DNA of 64,000 nt, from NCBI GenBank assembly GCA_003577245.1, contig QEVS01000004.1:1-64000 (forward strand), given 5' to 3'. A program made the translations under genes and the position numbers. Positions 1-9,027 of the stretch are shown here, in pieces. The number at the start of each line of letters is the position of its first letter. Position 1 is the stretch's first letter. The notes beneath the pieces are model-generated. The model worked only from the letters and a program-made list of their open reading frames with translations, ran no database searches and was not told where the DNA came from. Origin of the DNA: a bacterium. Its GTDB lineage: Bacteria > Chloroflexota > Dehalococcoidia > Tepidiformales > Tepidiformaceae.

Positions 1-178
1 GGTTGGGCGACTGCGCAGGCCGGCGGGAACCGCACGCCGGAGCGGAGCGCAGGCGTAGGCCGGCAGTTGCGCCAGGGGGCGGCGGTGCGTTGGTTCCAAA
101 ACCCGGCGATTGGGTGGAACAGCAAGCGGCCACGGGGGGCCGCGACTCCGAGGTGGATGGTGGGATACGCTGTGGGAG

Positions 179-1729
179 ATGCGGCCGTTTACCGTCGCCT
201 GCTGCCAGGTTCGCGCCTTTGACATCGAGGACGCCGAGGAGAACCTCCAGAACCTGCTCCGCGCGCTCGACGAAGCGGGAGAGGCAGGGGCGCGGCTCGT
301 CGCGCTGCCGGAGTGCGCCTACCCGGCCTACTACCTGCGCGACTCCAACCCCTTCGCCCGGCCGGGAGTGCGCCCGTTCGACGAAGCCGTTGCGCTCTTC
401 GCGGCGAAGGCCAGGGAGCACGGCTACTGGCTGGCCGCGGGAATGGCGGTGCCCCTCGCCGATGGGAGCGTGACGAACAGCGCCGTCATCTTCGACCCCG
501 GCGGCGAGGTGCGGGGGCGCTATGACAAGACGTTCCTCTGGCACTTCGACAACGCGTGGTTCACGCCGGGCGGGCGCTTCCCCGTGTTCGACGCGGGGTT
601 CTGCCGCTTTGGCGCGCTCATCTGCGCCGATGGCCGCCAACCGGAGATCGCCCGTTCGCTGGCCGTGAACGGGGCGGAGGTCATCCTCGACCTGACGGCA
701 TGGGTCTCGTGGGGCCGCACGGTGCCGGAGCTTTCGACCACGCAGTGCGAGTACCTCATGCCCGTGCGCGCATTCGAGAACGGCGCCTGGGTGGCGGCCG
801 CCGACAAGTGGGGGTGCGAAGACGGGACCATCGTCTACGCAGGGCGCTCCTGCGTGATTGACCCGCTGGGCACGGTGCGCGTTTGCGCCCCGAGCGACCG
901 CGATGCGGTTGTGCTCTTCGAGATCGAGCCGGTGGCGGTAGAGGCGGTGCCGCGGCGCCCCGCGCTCTACGGGCGGCTGACGGAGGCCACGGAAACGCTG
1001 CCGGTGACTGCCCTGCTGGAGGAGCCGCTGGTCCCCTCTCGAGAGAACCGGCGCGTCGCTGTCGTCCCTGGCGAGGGGGTGTTCGACCCGGCCGCCCTGG
1101 TGGCGCGCTACGCGGCGCTGCGCCGCCAGGATGCCGACCTTGTGGTGTTCGGCGGGGTGCCCGCAACGGAGGGATGGAAGCAGGGCCTCCCCCGCATTGA
1201 GGAAGCCGTCCGCGGCCACGGTGGGGCGGCGGCCTTCGCGGTTGCCGTGGACGGGGCAGCGCCGCGCCAGGAGATGGCCCTGGTTACTCCCTCGCAGACA
1301 TGGCTCCACCAGGCCACGCACGGGCGCGGGCTGGCCGCGGGCGAGCTGAACGCGCCGGTGGCCGAGACCCCCACGGGCCGTGTGGCGCTGCTCTGTGGCG
1401 AAGAGGGGCTCGTGCCCGAGGTGGCGCGCTGCCTCGCTCTCGAAGGCGCGGAGATCATCGCCTGGTCGGTCTTCTCGCCGGGGGCGATGGCCGAGCCGGT
1501 GGCCCGCACGCGCAGCGACGAAAACCGGGTCTACGTGGCCGCCGCCTGGCCCGGGGGTGGCGTCATCACGGCCCCCACGGGCGCGCCCCTCACGGCCGTC
1601 CCCGCGGAGACGGGCGTGGCCATGGCCGCGCAGGTGAACCGGGCGCTGGCGCGCTGGAAAGACATGGCTCCCGGCACCAACGCCATCTTGGACCGCATGC
1701 CGGCAGCCTACCGGGCGCTGGTGGAGTAG
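179..1729 (+). CDS. Nitrilase-superfamily hydrolase with tandem, half-degenerate domains
   Basis: This is a carbon-nitrogen hydrolase of 516 residues, about twice the usual family length. The N-terminal domain (about 1-270) has the full Glu-Lys-Cys triad: E45 in ALPECAYP, K117 in GRYDKTFLW and C149 in ALICADGRQPE. It should hydrolyse a nitrile, amide or carbamoyl substrate in the cytoplasm. A second nitrilase-like domain (about 285-516) keeps the cysteine region (ALLCGEEGLVPE) but has no Glu or Lys at the matching places, so it is probably structural or regulatory. The ATG at 179 is chosen because the family's beta-1 strand (RPFTVACCQV) begins there; GGGAG lies directly before it. The substrate cannot be read from the sequence. 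Confidence 0.85.
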   Translation: MRPFTVACCQVRAFDIEDAEENLQNLLRALDEAGEAGARLVALPECAYPAYYLRDSNPFARPGVRPFDEAVALFAAKAREHGYWLAAGMAVPLADGSVTNSAVIFDPGGEVRGRYDKTFLWHFDNAWFTPGGRFPVFDAGFCRFGALICADGRQPEIARSLAVNGAEVILDLTAWVSWGRTVPELSTTQCEYLMPVRAFENGAWVAAADKWGCEDGTIVYAGRSCVIDPLGTVRVCAPSDRDAVVLFEIEPVAVEAVPRRPALYGRLTEATETLPVTALLEEPLVPSRENRRVAVVPGEGVFDPAALVARYAALRRQDADLVVFGGVPATEGWKQGLPRIEEAVRGHGGAAAFAVAVDGAAPRQEMALVTPSQTWLHQATHGRGLAAGELNAPVAETPTGRVALLCGEEGLVPEVARCLALEGAEIIAWSVFSPGAMAEPVARTRSDENRVYVAAAWPGGGVITAPTGAPLTAVPAETGVAMAAQVNRALARWKDMAPGTNAILDRMPAAYRALVE

Positions 1730-1736
1730 GCCCGCT

Positions 1737-2360
1737 CTACTGCTTCGGCTGCAGGAGCATGATGGTGAGGTCGCCCGGCAGCTGGCTGCGGGTGACCTGG
1801 AGGCGCGGCTGCGGCTCGGCCTTCGTTCCCGTTTCCTTCAGGAAGCGGTCGATCGAGTCGAGCTCCATCTCTTCCATCTCGGTCTTGTAGTTCATGGGGA
1901 TGGCGATGCGCGGGTCGATCGCCGTCACCAGGTCGGCGGCGACGGTGGCGGCCAGGCTGTTGTGCCCGCCCACGGGCACGAGCAGGATGTCGATGTCATC
2001 GAGCTGCTCGAGGACCGCGCTCGAAGGCGCCGCCGAAGGCAGCCCCAGGTGGCCCACCCGGATGCCATCGATTTCACAGACAAAGGCGACGTTGCGGGCG
2101 CCGTCCTCGCGCTTGATGGCCACGCCCGAAACGAGGATGCCGCCGATCTCGTACTCGCCCGGGGCATCGAGCACCTTCGGCGTGCCGTCGATGCCTTCGA
2201 CGTAAGAGTAGCCGGGGTCATCACGGCGGCTGATGGTGACGATGCCGGCCGCCGGCCTGCCCAGCCGGTAGCCGCTCGCAGGCGGGCAGGGGTCGGTGAC
2301 GACCGCGCCCTCCCTTCCCTTCAGGCGGAAACAGCTGCGGCCCAGCCAGGTGATCTCCAC
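1737..2360 (-). CDS. MBL-fold protein lacking most metal ligands
   Basis: This 207-residue protein has the overall layout of the UlaG-like metallo-beta-lactamase-fold hydrolases: MEITWLG start, VTDPCPP, GEYEIGG, VPVGG and IPMxYKTE. The zinc ligands are mostly gone. The SHxHxxH loop reads SRRDDPGYS (44-52), the HLGDLGH motif reads HLGLPSA (104-110), and the PMHYKT histidine is N157. It is therefore probably a catalytically dead paralogue used for binding or structure. It starts at GTG 2360. It converges with the nitrilase gene, with only 7 nt between the stop codons. Confidence 0.8.
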   Translation of the reverse strand: MEITWLGRSCFRLKGREGAVVTDPCPPASGYRLGRPAAGIVTISRRDDPGYSYVEGIDGTPKVLDAPGEYEIGGILVSGVAIKREDGARNVAFVCEIDGIRVGHLGLPSAAPSSAVLEQLDDIDILLVPVGGHNSLAATVAADLVTAIDPRIAIPMNYKTEMEEMELDSIDRFLKETGTKAEPQPRLQVTRSQLPGDLTIMLLQPKQ

Positions 2361-2440
2361 GCCCGGATCGTATCGGAGGCTCGGCCTACGCGAAACGAAC
2401 GGCTAACCGGGTTGAGCATTTCGCTTCGCAGCGGGGAGGA

Positions 2441-3571
2441 TTAGCTCTCGCCGCTCAGGGGGCAGCGCCCGCAGGCGCCTTTCGCGCAATAGTCAGCGTG
2501 CAGGAGCAGCCCGCCCTGGAGGCGAGAGGCGCCGGCGAAAGGTGCGACGCCGCCTGCGCCCAGCCAGCCTTCGAGACGGCGAAGACGGCCGTATGTCCCG
2601 GGCGAAGGGAGCGTGCGCCACGCCGCCACGGCTTCCGGTTCCGTCCAGGCGCCGGAGGCAAGGGCTGCCGGCAGCACGGCGTTGACCGCGCACTCGACGG
2701 CCAGGCCACGGCCAATCCCCGGCGCGGCGAGGAGGCGTACGAGCGGCTTCCCGGGGCGCAGCAGGGCGGGCCAGGCGGGTTGCGCCTCCCGGGGCCAGAC
2801 GCTCGCGCAGAGCTCCCCGGCCGCCTCCAGGCGCCGCCCCGGCGAGGCCATGGGACGCAGGCCGGCGCGCCGCAGCACGAGGCTCGCGGCCACGCCTTTC
2901 AGGGCCGCCGCCAGGGCGAACGGGTGGGGCGTGCCCGGGAGCGCCGTGGCGGCCGACTCGAGGAGCGCCGCCAGGGGCAGGGTGCGCGCGAGCGTGGCGA
3001 AGGCTTCGCGGTTGGCCGGGCCGCCGAGGGTTTCCAGCAGGAGCGCATAGAGGGCGTGGCCCGGCCCTTTCGACTCGGTCAGCGGGGCGGCGCGCGCCGC
3101 TTTCATGCGCAGGCGACGCAGGCCGAGCCGTTCGAGGACGGGTGCGGCGTCCCTTCCGCGGGCGCTGGCGAGGGCGCAGGGTGGGGTGAACGGGGGCGGG
3201 AAGACAGCGCCGGGAGCTGATGGCATCACCAGGATGGGAATGGAGCGGCGGGTGGCGTGGAGGGTGGCGCAGGCGCCCCCGGGGTTCTCGGCCACCACAT
3301 GGAGGACGACCGCGGCATAGGCGGGGTCGAGATGGTGGCCGTGTGCACGCCACGATTCCGCGCGCAGGTGGAGCTCGACGTCACCGCGGACAAGGTCGCC
3401 GCCGATTTCGATGATCGCTTCGCGGTAATCGGGCCCGCTGCCCCCGGCGGGGATGCCGGGGAAGATGATCTTGAGGGCGCGCCCGTCCTCGAGGCGCAGA
3501 GGGGCGTGGAGGCCAGTCCCCCAGCGGGCGGCCAGCGCGGCCTCGCCGGCGGCGGCGGGCAGGGGATGCAT
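2441..3571 (-). CDS. DUF2851 family protein
   Basis: This 376-residue protein resembles the DUF2851 family, seen in Chloroflexota and Bacteroidota, whose function is unknown. The N-terminal part carries the family-like stretch IIFPGIPAGGSGPDYREAII followed by GDVELHLRAESW. The C-terminus ends in a Cys-rich tail (CAKGACGRCPLSG) that could bind metal. The ATG at 3571 is chosen because its A is shared with the TGA stop of the upstream HTH gene (TGATG), which indicates translational coupling, and GGAGGG lies upstream. An in-frame extension to 3823 is low-complexity and antisense-like, so I discarded it. Confidence 0.8.
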   Translation of the reverse strand: MHPLPAAAGEAALAARWGTGLHAPLRLEDGRALKIIFPGIPAGGSGPDYREAIIEIGGDLVRGDVELHLRAESWRAHGHHLDPAYAAVVLHVVAENPGGACATLHATRRSIPILVMPSAPGAVFPPPFTPPCALASARGRDAAPVLERLGLRRLRMKAARAAPLTESKGPGHALYALLLETLGGPANREAFATLARTLPLAALLESAATALPGTPHPFALAAALKGVAASLVLRRAGLRPMASPGRRLEAAGELCASVWPREAQPAWPALLRPGKPLVRLLAAPGIGRGLAVECAVNAVLPAALASGAWTEPEAVAAWRTLPSPGTYGRLRRLEGWLGAGGVAPFAGASRLQGGLLLHADYCAKGACGRCPLSGES

Positions 3572-3843
3572 CAGGAGTGGCCCTCCCCAAGGGGGCCCGC
3601 GTCGTAGCGTGCGGGCTCCTCGGCGATCATCTCGAGGAGGCGTACGCTCGCGCCGCGGGGCTGGTAGCGCCCTGTCTCCCATTCGCTCACCGTCTGCTGG
3701 CGCACGCCGAGCAGGCGCGCAAAGCCGGCCTGGCTGAGCCCCAGCGAGGTGCGCAGGGCCGAGACCCGGGCCGCCGTCCAGCGCCCGCGCGCCGGGGCCA
3801 GGCGGCCGTCGTACGAGGGGCACTGCTCCTCCATGGGCTGCAT
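3571..3843 (-). CDS. XRE-type helix-turn-helix regulator
   Basis: This small DNA-binding protein of about 90 residues has a lambda-repressor-like HTH: LRTSLGLSQAGFARLLGVRQQTVSEWETG. It is translationally coupled to the DUF2851 gene. Several starts are possible. An ATG at 3870 would place a palindrome inside the coding region. ATG 3843 and ATG 3834 leave the palindrome in the promoter, and 3834 has TAAGAT 7 nt upstream, as in other apparently leaderless genes here. The inverted repeat upstream suggests autoregulation, and possibly control of the divergent amidase gene. Confidence 0.75.
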   Translation of the reverse strand: MQPMEEQCPSYDGRLAPARGRWTAARVSALRTSLGLSQAGFARLLGVRQQTVSEWETGRYQPRGASVRLLEMIAEEPARYDAGPLGEGHS

Positions 3844-3844
3844 C

Positions 3845-3866
3845 TTACACGGAAACGTGTAACACG
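3845..3866. promoter_or_regulatory. Overlapping palindromes, probable HTH-regulator operator
   Basis: TTACACG-GAAA-CGTGTAA (3845-3862) is a perfect 7-bp inverted repeat. It overlaps a second palindrome, CGTGT-A-ACACG (3856-3866). The site lies between the divergent HTH and amidase genes, directly upstream of the regulator's start, and touches the -35 proposed for the amidase. That the HTH protein binds here is inferred from position only. Confidence 0.5.
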
Positions 3867-3892
3867 ACACTCACCCGGCGCAAGCGTAGAAT
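3864..3892 (+). promoter_or_regulatory. Candidate sigma-70 promoter of the amidase gene
   Basis: ACGACA (3864-3869) and TAGAAT (3887-3892) are separated by 17 bp, which gives a short leader before the amidase ATG at 3927. The -35 matches consensus at four of six positions and abuts the palindromes. Confidence 0.35.
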
Positions 3893-3926
3893 CGGCAACC
3901 ACAGTGAACCCCGGGGGAGTGTGAAC

Positions 3927-5324
3927 ATGGATGTCTTCGGCGCAGCATGGCGGATTGCGGACGCGATCCGCGCAAGGGAGCTCTCCGCTCACGAAGCGGT
4001 GGACGAGGCGCTCTCCCGGCTGGAGGCGCTCAATCCGACCATCAACGCCTTTGTCTGCACCAACCCCGAGGAGGCCCGGTCCGGGGCAGCGGCCATCGAT
4101 GACGCCGTGGCGCGCGGCCTCGACCCGGGGCCGCTCTGCGGCGTGCCCATCGGCGTGAAGGACCTTGAAGGCGTGGCCGGGATGCCCCACACCTTTGGCT
4201 CGCGCGCCTTCCGCAACAACGTGGCAGCCGAGGATTCGGTGCAGGTGGCGCGGCTGCGGGCAGCGGGCGCGGTGGTGCTGGGAAAGACGAACACGCCGGA
4301 GTTCGGCTACAAGGGGTTCACCGAGAACCGCCTCTTCGGGGCGACGCGCAACCCCTGGAACAGCGAGCGCACCCCGGGCGGCTCGAGCGGTGGCAGCGCG
4401 GCCGCGGTCGCCGCCGGGATCGTCCCCCTGGCCACGGCGAGCGACGGCGGCGGCTCCATCCGCATCCCGGCCGCGTTCTCAGGCTGCTACGGCATCAAGC
4501 CCTCGGCGGGCCGGATCCCGCGGGCAGCGGCGACCGCGCCCACCTGGGGCACCCACAGCACCCTCGGGCCTGTAAGCCGCACGGTGCGGGACGCCGCCCG
4601 CTACCTGGACGCAGCCGCGGGCCCTCACCCGAACGACCTGGACTCGCTCGACGCGCCGGCGGGGGTCTACGAGCTGGCGGTGCTAGCTCCTCCGCCGAGG
4701 CTGGGGCGAATCGCCTGGAGCCCGGACCTGGGCTACGCGGCCGTTGATCCGGAGGTGGCGCGCCTGGCCGGGGCCGCGGCAAGGGCGCTCGCCGAGGCCG
4801 TGGGGGCCGAGCTGGTGGAAGCGAACCCCGGCTTCGCCGACCCGCTGCCCGCCTGGTACACCATGGCCGCCCCCGGGGACGTGAAGCTCATCGATGCCAT
4901 GACGGAGGAGCAGAAGGCGGAGCTGGAGAAGGGATTCGTTCTCTTCGCCGAGCAGGCGCGCGCGATCATGGGGGTCGATATCGCCCTCGCCCTTGAAGCG
5001 CGCCACCAGCTCAACCGCAAGATGACCTCGTTCTTCGAGACTTACGACCTCTTGCTCACCCCCACGGTAGCCTGCACGGCCTTCCCGGCCGAAGGTCCGC
5101 CGCCGGCCTCCATCGGAGGGCGGCAGGTGGGGCCGGCCGGCTACCTGCCCTTCACGCCGCCCTTCAACCTGACCGGGCACCCGGCGGCGTCGCTGCCGGC
5201 CGGGCTGGCCGCCGATGGGCTCCCCGTGGGGCTCCAGGTGGTGGCGCCCCGGCACGCCGATGCCCTCCTGCTGGCGGTCAGCGCTGCCTACGAAGCGGCA
5301 AACCCGTGGACCTGGCCGGCGTAG
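3927..5324 (+). CDS. Amidase signature family hydrolase
   Basis: This is a cytoplasmic amidase of 465 residues, a normal family length. The Ser-cisSer-Lys triad is visible: K78 in [12 protein letters not shown]154 in the glycine-serine loop GGSSGGS, and the nucleophile S177 in [13 protein letters not shown]. The enzyme would hydrolyse an amide to acid and ammonia. It is not clearly GatA, because no gatB or gatC is nearby. ATG 3927 is preferred over GTG 3921 because GGGGGAG at 3913-3919 is properly spaced only from the ATG. An MFS transporter follows 17 nt downstream, so uptake and hydrolysis of an amide compound is possible. Confidence 0.88.
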   Translation: MDVFGAAWRIADAIRARELSAHEAVDEALSRLEALNPTINAFVCTNPEEARSGAAAIDDAVARGLDPGPLCGVPIGVKDLEGVAGMPHTFGSRAFRNNVAAEDSVQVARLRAAGAVVLGKTNTPEFGYKGFTENRLFGATRNPWNSERTPGGSSGGSAAAVAAGIVPLATASDGGGSIRIPAAFSGCYGIKPSAGRIPRAAATAPTWGTHSTLGPVSRTVRDAARYLDAAAGPHPNDLDSLDAPAGVYELAVLAPPPRLGRIAWSPDLGYAAVDPEVARLAGAAARALAEAVGAELVEANPGFADPLPAWYTMAAPGDVKLIDAMTEEQKAELEKGFVLFAEQARAIMGVDIALALEARHQLNRKMTSFFETYDLLLTPTVACTAFPAEGPPPASIGGRQVGPAGYLPFTPPFNLTGHPAASLPAGLAADGLPVGLQVVAPRHADALLLAVSAAYEAANPWTWPA

Positions 5325-5341
5325 GCCGGGAGGGCGGCTGA

Positions 5342-6637
5342 ATGGCCGTTGCCGGGGACGCCACGCAAGGGCCGGAGACACAGGTCAACGCGGGCGGACG
5401 GCCGCGGCTCTTCACGCGCGCGGTGGTGGGCATCACCGTGCTCAACCTCATCTTCTTCAGCCTCTACCTGCTCTACTTCCCCACGCTTCCCTTCTTCATC
5501 GAGAAGCTGGGGGGCGACAAGGGGGAGATCGGCGCGCTCATCGGCGTGTCCAGCCTCACATCGCTCCTCGTGCGGCCGTTCGTGGGATACCTGGTGGATA
5601 CGGCCGGCCGCCGCCCGATGCTCATCGCCGGCATGCTGCTCTTCGCCGTCAACTGCCTGCTCTACAACCTCCCTCATTCGCCGGCGGCCATCTTCCCCAT
5701 CCGGCTGCTGACGGGGGCGTCGATCGCCACCTTCATGACCGCCGCCAGCACGTACATCGCGGACGCCGCCCCGGCGGCGCGGCGGGGCGAGGCCATGGCC
5801 TACTACGGCGTGGCGAACAGCATGGCCTTCGCCATCGGGCCGGCCGTGGGCGGTTTCGTCATCCACACGGACCTGCTGGCCGGGTTCGATAGCTCGCTCA
5901 CCTCGCAGGCGGGCTGGTCGAGCGGGGCGCGCACGGGAGAGCTGCACTTCACCGCGCTCTTCGTGCTCTCGGCCGCCATGGCTTCGCTCGCCGCCGCCGG
6001 GGCGCTGCTCTTCCTGCCGCCGGGCCGGAAGCCGCCGGCCGACGGGCGCCTGCCGCGGGCGGGAGCGCTCTTTTCGCGCACGGCCGCCCTGCCTGCGGTG
6101 ATCAACTTCACGAGCTCGTTCGCTTTCGCCGCCATGGTCTCGTTTCTGCCGCTCTTTGCCCGCGACCGGGGAATCACCAACCCGGGGCTGCTCTTTTCGC
6201 TCTACGCGGCCATGCTGCTCATCTTCAGGCTGCTTTCGGGGCGGCTCATGGATACGCTTCCGCGGCACTACTTCATCACGCCCGGCATAGCCGCCCTTGC
6301 CGTGAGCCTGCTGATTGTGGCGAGCCCGGGCCCCTCGTTCCTGCTCTTCGTGGCCATGGGTGTTTACGGCGTGGGTACGGGCGCCTTCCAGCCTGCCATG
6401 ATGGCCTACCTGGTCGACCGCACGGAGGAGACCGTGCGCGGCCGGGCGCTGAGCACCTTCACGCTCGGCAACGACCTGGGGCTCAGCCTGGGCTCGTTCA
6501 TCCTCGGTGCGATCATCCAGGCCGCGGACTACCGCGCCGCCTACATCTTCGGCGCCGCCGTGGCGGCCGCCGGCGCGGCCATCTTCGCCCTCTATAACGC
6601 GCGCGAAATGCGCACCGCCGCGGCAAGGGCCAACTGA
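5342..6637 (+). CDS. MFS transporter
   Basis: This 431-residue inner-membrane protein has about 12 hydrophobic segments. The MFS motif A variant GYLVDTAGRRPML sits between segments 2 and 3, and a second-half version, GRLMDTLPRHYF, is also present. A hydrophilic loop near 215-230 separates the halves. It probably exports or imports a small molecule; the substrate is unknown. The GGGAGGGCGGCTGA before the ATG provides a ribosome-binding site. It follows the amidase with a 17-nt gap and is probably co-transcribed. Confidence 0.85.
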   Translation: MAVAGDATQGPETQVNAGGRPRLFTRAVVGITVLNLIFFSLYLLYFPTLPFFIEKLGGDKGEIGALIGVSSLTSLLVRPFVGYLVDTAGRRPMLIAGMLLFAVNCLLYNLPHSPAAIFPIRLLTGASIATFMTAASTYIADAAPAARRGEAMAYYGVANSMAFAIGPAVGGFVIHTDLLAGFDSSLTSQAGWSSGARTGELHFTALFVLSAAMASLAAAGALLFLPPGRKPPADGRLPRAGALFSRTAALPAVINFTSSFAFAAMVSFLPLFARDRGITNPGLLFSLYAAMLLIFRLLSGRLMDTLPRHYFITPGIAALAVSLLIVASPGPSFLLFVAMGVYGVGTGAFQPAMMAYLVDRTEETVRGRALSTFTLGNDLGLSLGSFILGAIIQAADYRAAYIFGAAVAAAGAAIFALYNAREMRTAAARAN

Positions 6638-6706
6638 CACCGGCCCCTTCCCGCTCTGCGCGGCGCCCGGTCACGATGGCGAGCATCTTCATCGCGGGGG
6701 TTCGCC

Positions 6707-6868
6707 ATGACAGCGCTTGAACGGGGGCCGGTGCGGGGCTGGCCGGGATGGCTGGCCGCGCTCTTCATCGTGTTCCGGGGGGCCTCCGGGCTCTTCCTCC
6801 ACGGCCTTCTGCGCCCCGGCGCGCCTGCCTCGCTTTCGCGGGCCACGGGAAAGGTGGCGCGGCGATGA
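6707..6868 (+). CDS. Very small membrane protein (53 aa)
   Basis: A 53-codon ORF runs from ATG 6707 to TGA 6868. It encodes one hydrophobic segment (WLAALFIVFRGASGLFLHGLL) followed by a basic tail ending VARR. Its stop overlaps the ATG of the next small gene as ATGA (6865-6868), the main evidence that it is translated. GGGGG lies six bases upstream. I recognise no family. It could be a coupling leader or a small partner of the next protein. Confidence 0.45.
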   Translation: MTALERGPVRGWPGWLAALFIVFRGASGLFLHGLLRPGAPASLSRATGKVARR

Positions 6869-7080
6869 GCGGCGAGGAGGTCCCCATCGGGCGCCTGGTC
6901 TCGGTCATTGTCAGCGTGCTGGCGGTGGCGCTGGTGCTCTCGGTTTCGGGGCTTGTCCTGCTCGGGCTGGCCGGAGGCGACCCCGGGGTGCGAACGACCC
7001 TCACCCATATCACGGAGACCGTCCTGGGGGTGTTCATCGGCATTGCCGCCGGGAGGCTGGCAAGCCCACCGTCAAACTAG
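6865..7080 (+). CDS. Small two-helix membrane protein (71 aa)
   Basis: This 71-residue protein has two predicted transmembrane helices (about 8-33, and 46-63 containing HITETVLGVFIGIAAGRLA) and short polar ends. ATG 6865 overlaps the stop of the preceding 53-codon gene (ATGA), and AAAGGTGG precedes it. Holin-like and small-subunit membrane proteins share this topology, but no signature allows a call. A PAS histidine kinase begins about 90 nt downstream on the same strand. Confidence 0.6.
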   Translation: MSGEEVPIGRLVSVIVSVLAVALVLSVSGLVLLGLAGGDPGVRTTLTHITETVLGVFIGIAAGRLASPPSN

Positions 7081-7173
7081 GGCGATCCCGGATGTTTGAG
7101 AAACAATGAATGGCGCAAACTCGTAAGGGAGAGTTCGGGCAACCCTTACATCCGCCGGTGGGAAACGATCATC

Positions 7174-9027
7174 ATGCCCGAGACTGGGCCGGGACTGCTT
7201 AATCTCCTCGCCCCCGGCGGCGATGATCTTATGTTCGTCCTTTCAGGCGACGGGAAGCTGCTCGACATCAACGAAGCCGCCTGCCGCGCCCTCGGCTATA
7301 CGCGAGAAGAGCTCCTGAGCCCGGGCGCGGCCGCCTTCCCCTTCATCCCCTGGCCGCCGGCCTTCTCCCGCGCATGGCGGAACCCCGCCGACCCCGGTGA
7401 GGGTTCCCGGTCAATCAACACCTTCCGCCGGCGCGACGGGCCGGCTTTCGCCGCTGAGGTTCGCTTTTCGCAGCATACGGTGGGCGGCGAGAAGGCCGTC
7501 CTGGCGGTGGCCCGGGAAACGTCCGCCGGGTCCGCGCTTGAAGCCGCCTTCCACCAGGCCGAGCGCAACTACGCGAGCATCCTGAGCAACCTGCCGGGCA
7601 TCGTCTACCGCGCGACCGTCACGGGGAACGTCCTCGCCATTGACGGGCACGTGGAACAGCTCACGGGCCACCCGCCTTCCGCGTTCCTGGGCGGTGAGGT
7701 CCGCCTTCGGGACCTGATGGCGGAGGCGGATGGCGGCATCGCTCACGAAGAGCTCGTCTCTTCGCTGGCCGCCAGCGGGACCTACGACCTGACCTACAGC
7801 ATCGTGCGCCCGGATGGCGAGCGGCGGATCGTCCGCGACATCGCCCACACGGCCCCGGGCGAAGGGGACCAGCCGCCGATTGCCGAGGGAATCCTTTTCG
7901 ATGTAACGCAGCGCGTGGAAGAAGAGCGCGTTCTGCGCGAAGCCCTTGCGGCCGAGCACCGGCGCTACCAGCAGGTTGTGGCGGCCAGCGGCCAGGTGGT
8001 CTACGAACAGGACATCGTCGCCGGAGTCATGCACTACAGCGCGAGCCTCTTTGATGTCTTCGGGTACACCACAGTGGCCCACGGGACCCGCCCCGAGGAC
8101 TGGCGATCGAAGGTCCACCCGGGCGACCTGGAGCGCGTGCTGGAGCAGGGGCGGCACGCCGTCGACGAGCACCGGCTGGTAAACATCGAATACCGGTACC
8201 GGCATGCCCGCGGCGGCTACCGCTGGGTCTGGGATCGCAGCCAGTGCGACTACGACGAAGGCGGGAGGCCCGTCCGCATCATCGGGGTGATGCAGGATGT
8301 CACCGAACGGAGGGAGCTCGAGGCGCAGGTGCGCGCCGCCCAGCGCATGGAAACCATCGGCGCGCTCACGGGAAGCGTGGCCCACGACCTGAACAACTTC
8401 CTGACGGCGGTGCTCGTGAACCTGGCGATGGCGCGCATGCAGCTCGGCCGCGAAGGGCAGATGCCCGAGCTGCAGGACGCCGCCGACGCGGCCAGCAGGG
8501 GCGCTGAGCTCGTCCGCAGCCTGCTCAACATCGCCCGCGGTGAACCCCGGCGGGAGCCGATCGACGCGGATGCGCTCGTGGCGGAATCCCTGCGCCTGCT
8601 GGCTCGGATCGCGGGGCCGGAAGTGCACCTGGAGGCGAACGTGTGCGAAGGCTGCCCGCCCTTCAACGCCGACCGTGTCCAGGTGCAGCAGGTGCTGATG
8701 AACCTGGTGGTGAACGCCCGCAACGCCATGGGTGGCCGCGGGAGAGTCGCCATCGCGGTGGGCCCGGTGGCGGCGGAGCACCGCGAGACGGGCGAACCGG
8801 GCGAATTCGTGCGGCTCGAGGTGGCGGACGACGGACCGGGCGTCCCGGCCGAGATCCAGGAGCGGATCTTCCAGCCCTACTTCTCTACGAGCGAGCCGGG
8901 CGAAGGCACCGGGCTGGGGCTCTCGATCGTCCATAGCGTGGCGCAGTCGCATGGCGGCTGGGTGGAGCTCACCAGCGCACCGGGACAGGGTGCGCGCTTC
9001 GCCGTCTACTTCCCGGCCGCCGTGTGA
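7174..9027 (+). CDS. Soluble PAS-domain sensor histidine kinase
   Basis: This is a histidine kinase of 617 residues with no membrane helix, so it senses a cytoplasmic signal. The order is PAS1 (about 10-125), PAS2 (about 130-255), a PAS_3-type domain (about 270-390, WVWDRSQCDYDEGGRP), HisKA with phospho-acceptor H404 in GSVAHDLNNFL, then HATPase_c with N box NLVVNARNAM, G1 DDGPGVP and G2 GTGLGLSIV. No receiver domain or partner response regulator lies nearby, so it is an orphan kinase here. A TTG at 7096 gives an upstream in-frame extension; ATG 7174 is chosen because GGTGGGA precedes it. The stop codon TGA falls inside a purine heptad array. Confidence 0.85.
   Translation: MPETGPGLLNLLAPGGDDLMFVLSGDGKLLDINEAACRALGYTREELLSPGAAAFPFIPWPPAFSRAWRNPADPGEGSRSINTFRRRDGPAFAAEVRFSQHTVGGEKAVLAVARETSAGSALEAAFHQAERNYASILSNLPGIVYRATVTGNVLAIDGHVEQLTGHPPSAFLGGEVRLRDLMAEADGGIAHEELVSSLAASGTYDLTYSIVRPDGERRIVRDIAHTAPGEGDQPPIAEGILFDVTQRVEEERVLREALAAEHRRYQQVVAASGQVVYEQDIVAGVMHYSASLFDVFGYTTVAHGTRPEDWRSKVHPGDLERVLEQGRHAVDEHRLVNIEYRYRHARGGYRWVWDRSQCDYDEGGRPVRIIGVMQDVTERRELEAQVRAAQRMETIGALTGSVAHDLNNFLTAVLVNLAMARMQLGREGQMPELQDAADAASRGAELVRSLLNIARGEPRREPIDADALVAESLRLLARIAGPEVHLEANVCEGCPPFNADRVQVQQVLMNLVVNARNAMGGRGRVAIAVGPVAAEHRETGEPGEFVRLEVADDGPGVPAEIQERIFQPYFSTSEPGEGTGLGLSIVHSVAQSHGGWVELTSAPGQGARFAVYFPAAV

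Noticed and set aside
5288..6640. 450-codon minus-strand open frame
   Set aside because: It is antisense to the MFS gene; Arg/Glu/Gly-rich sequence with no domain.
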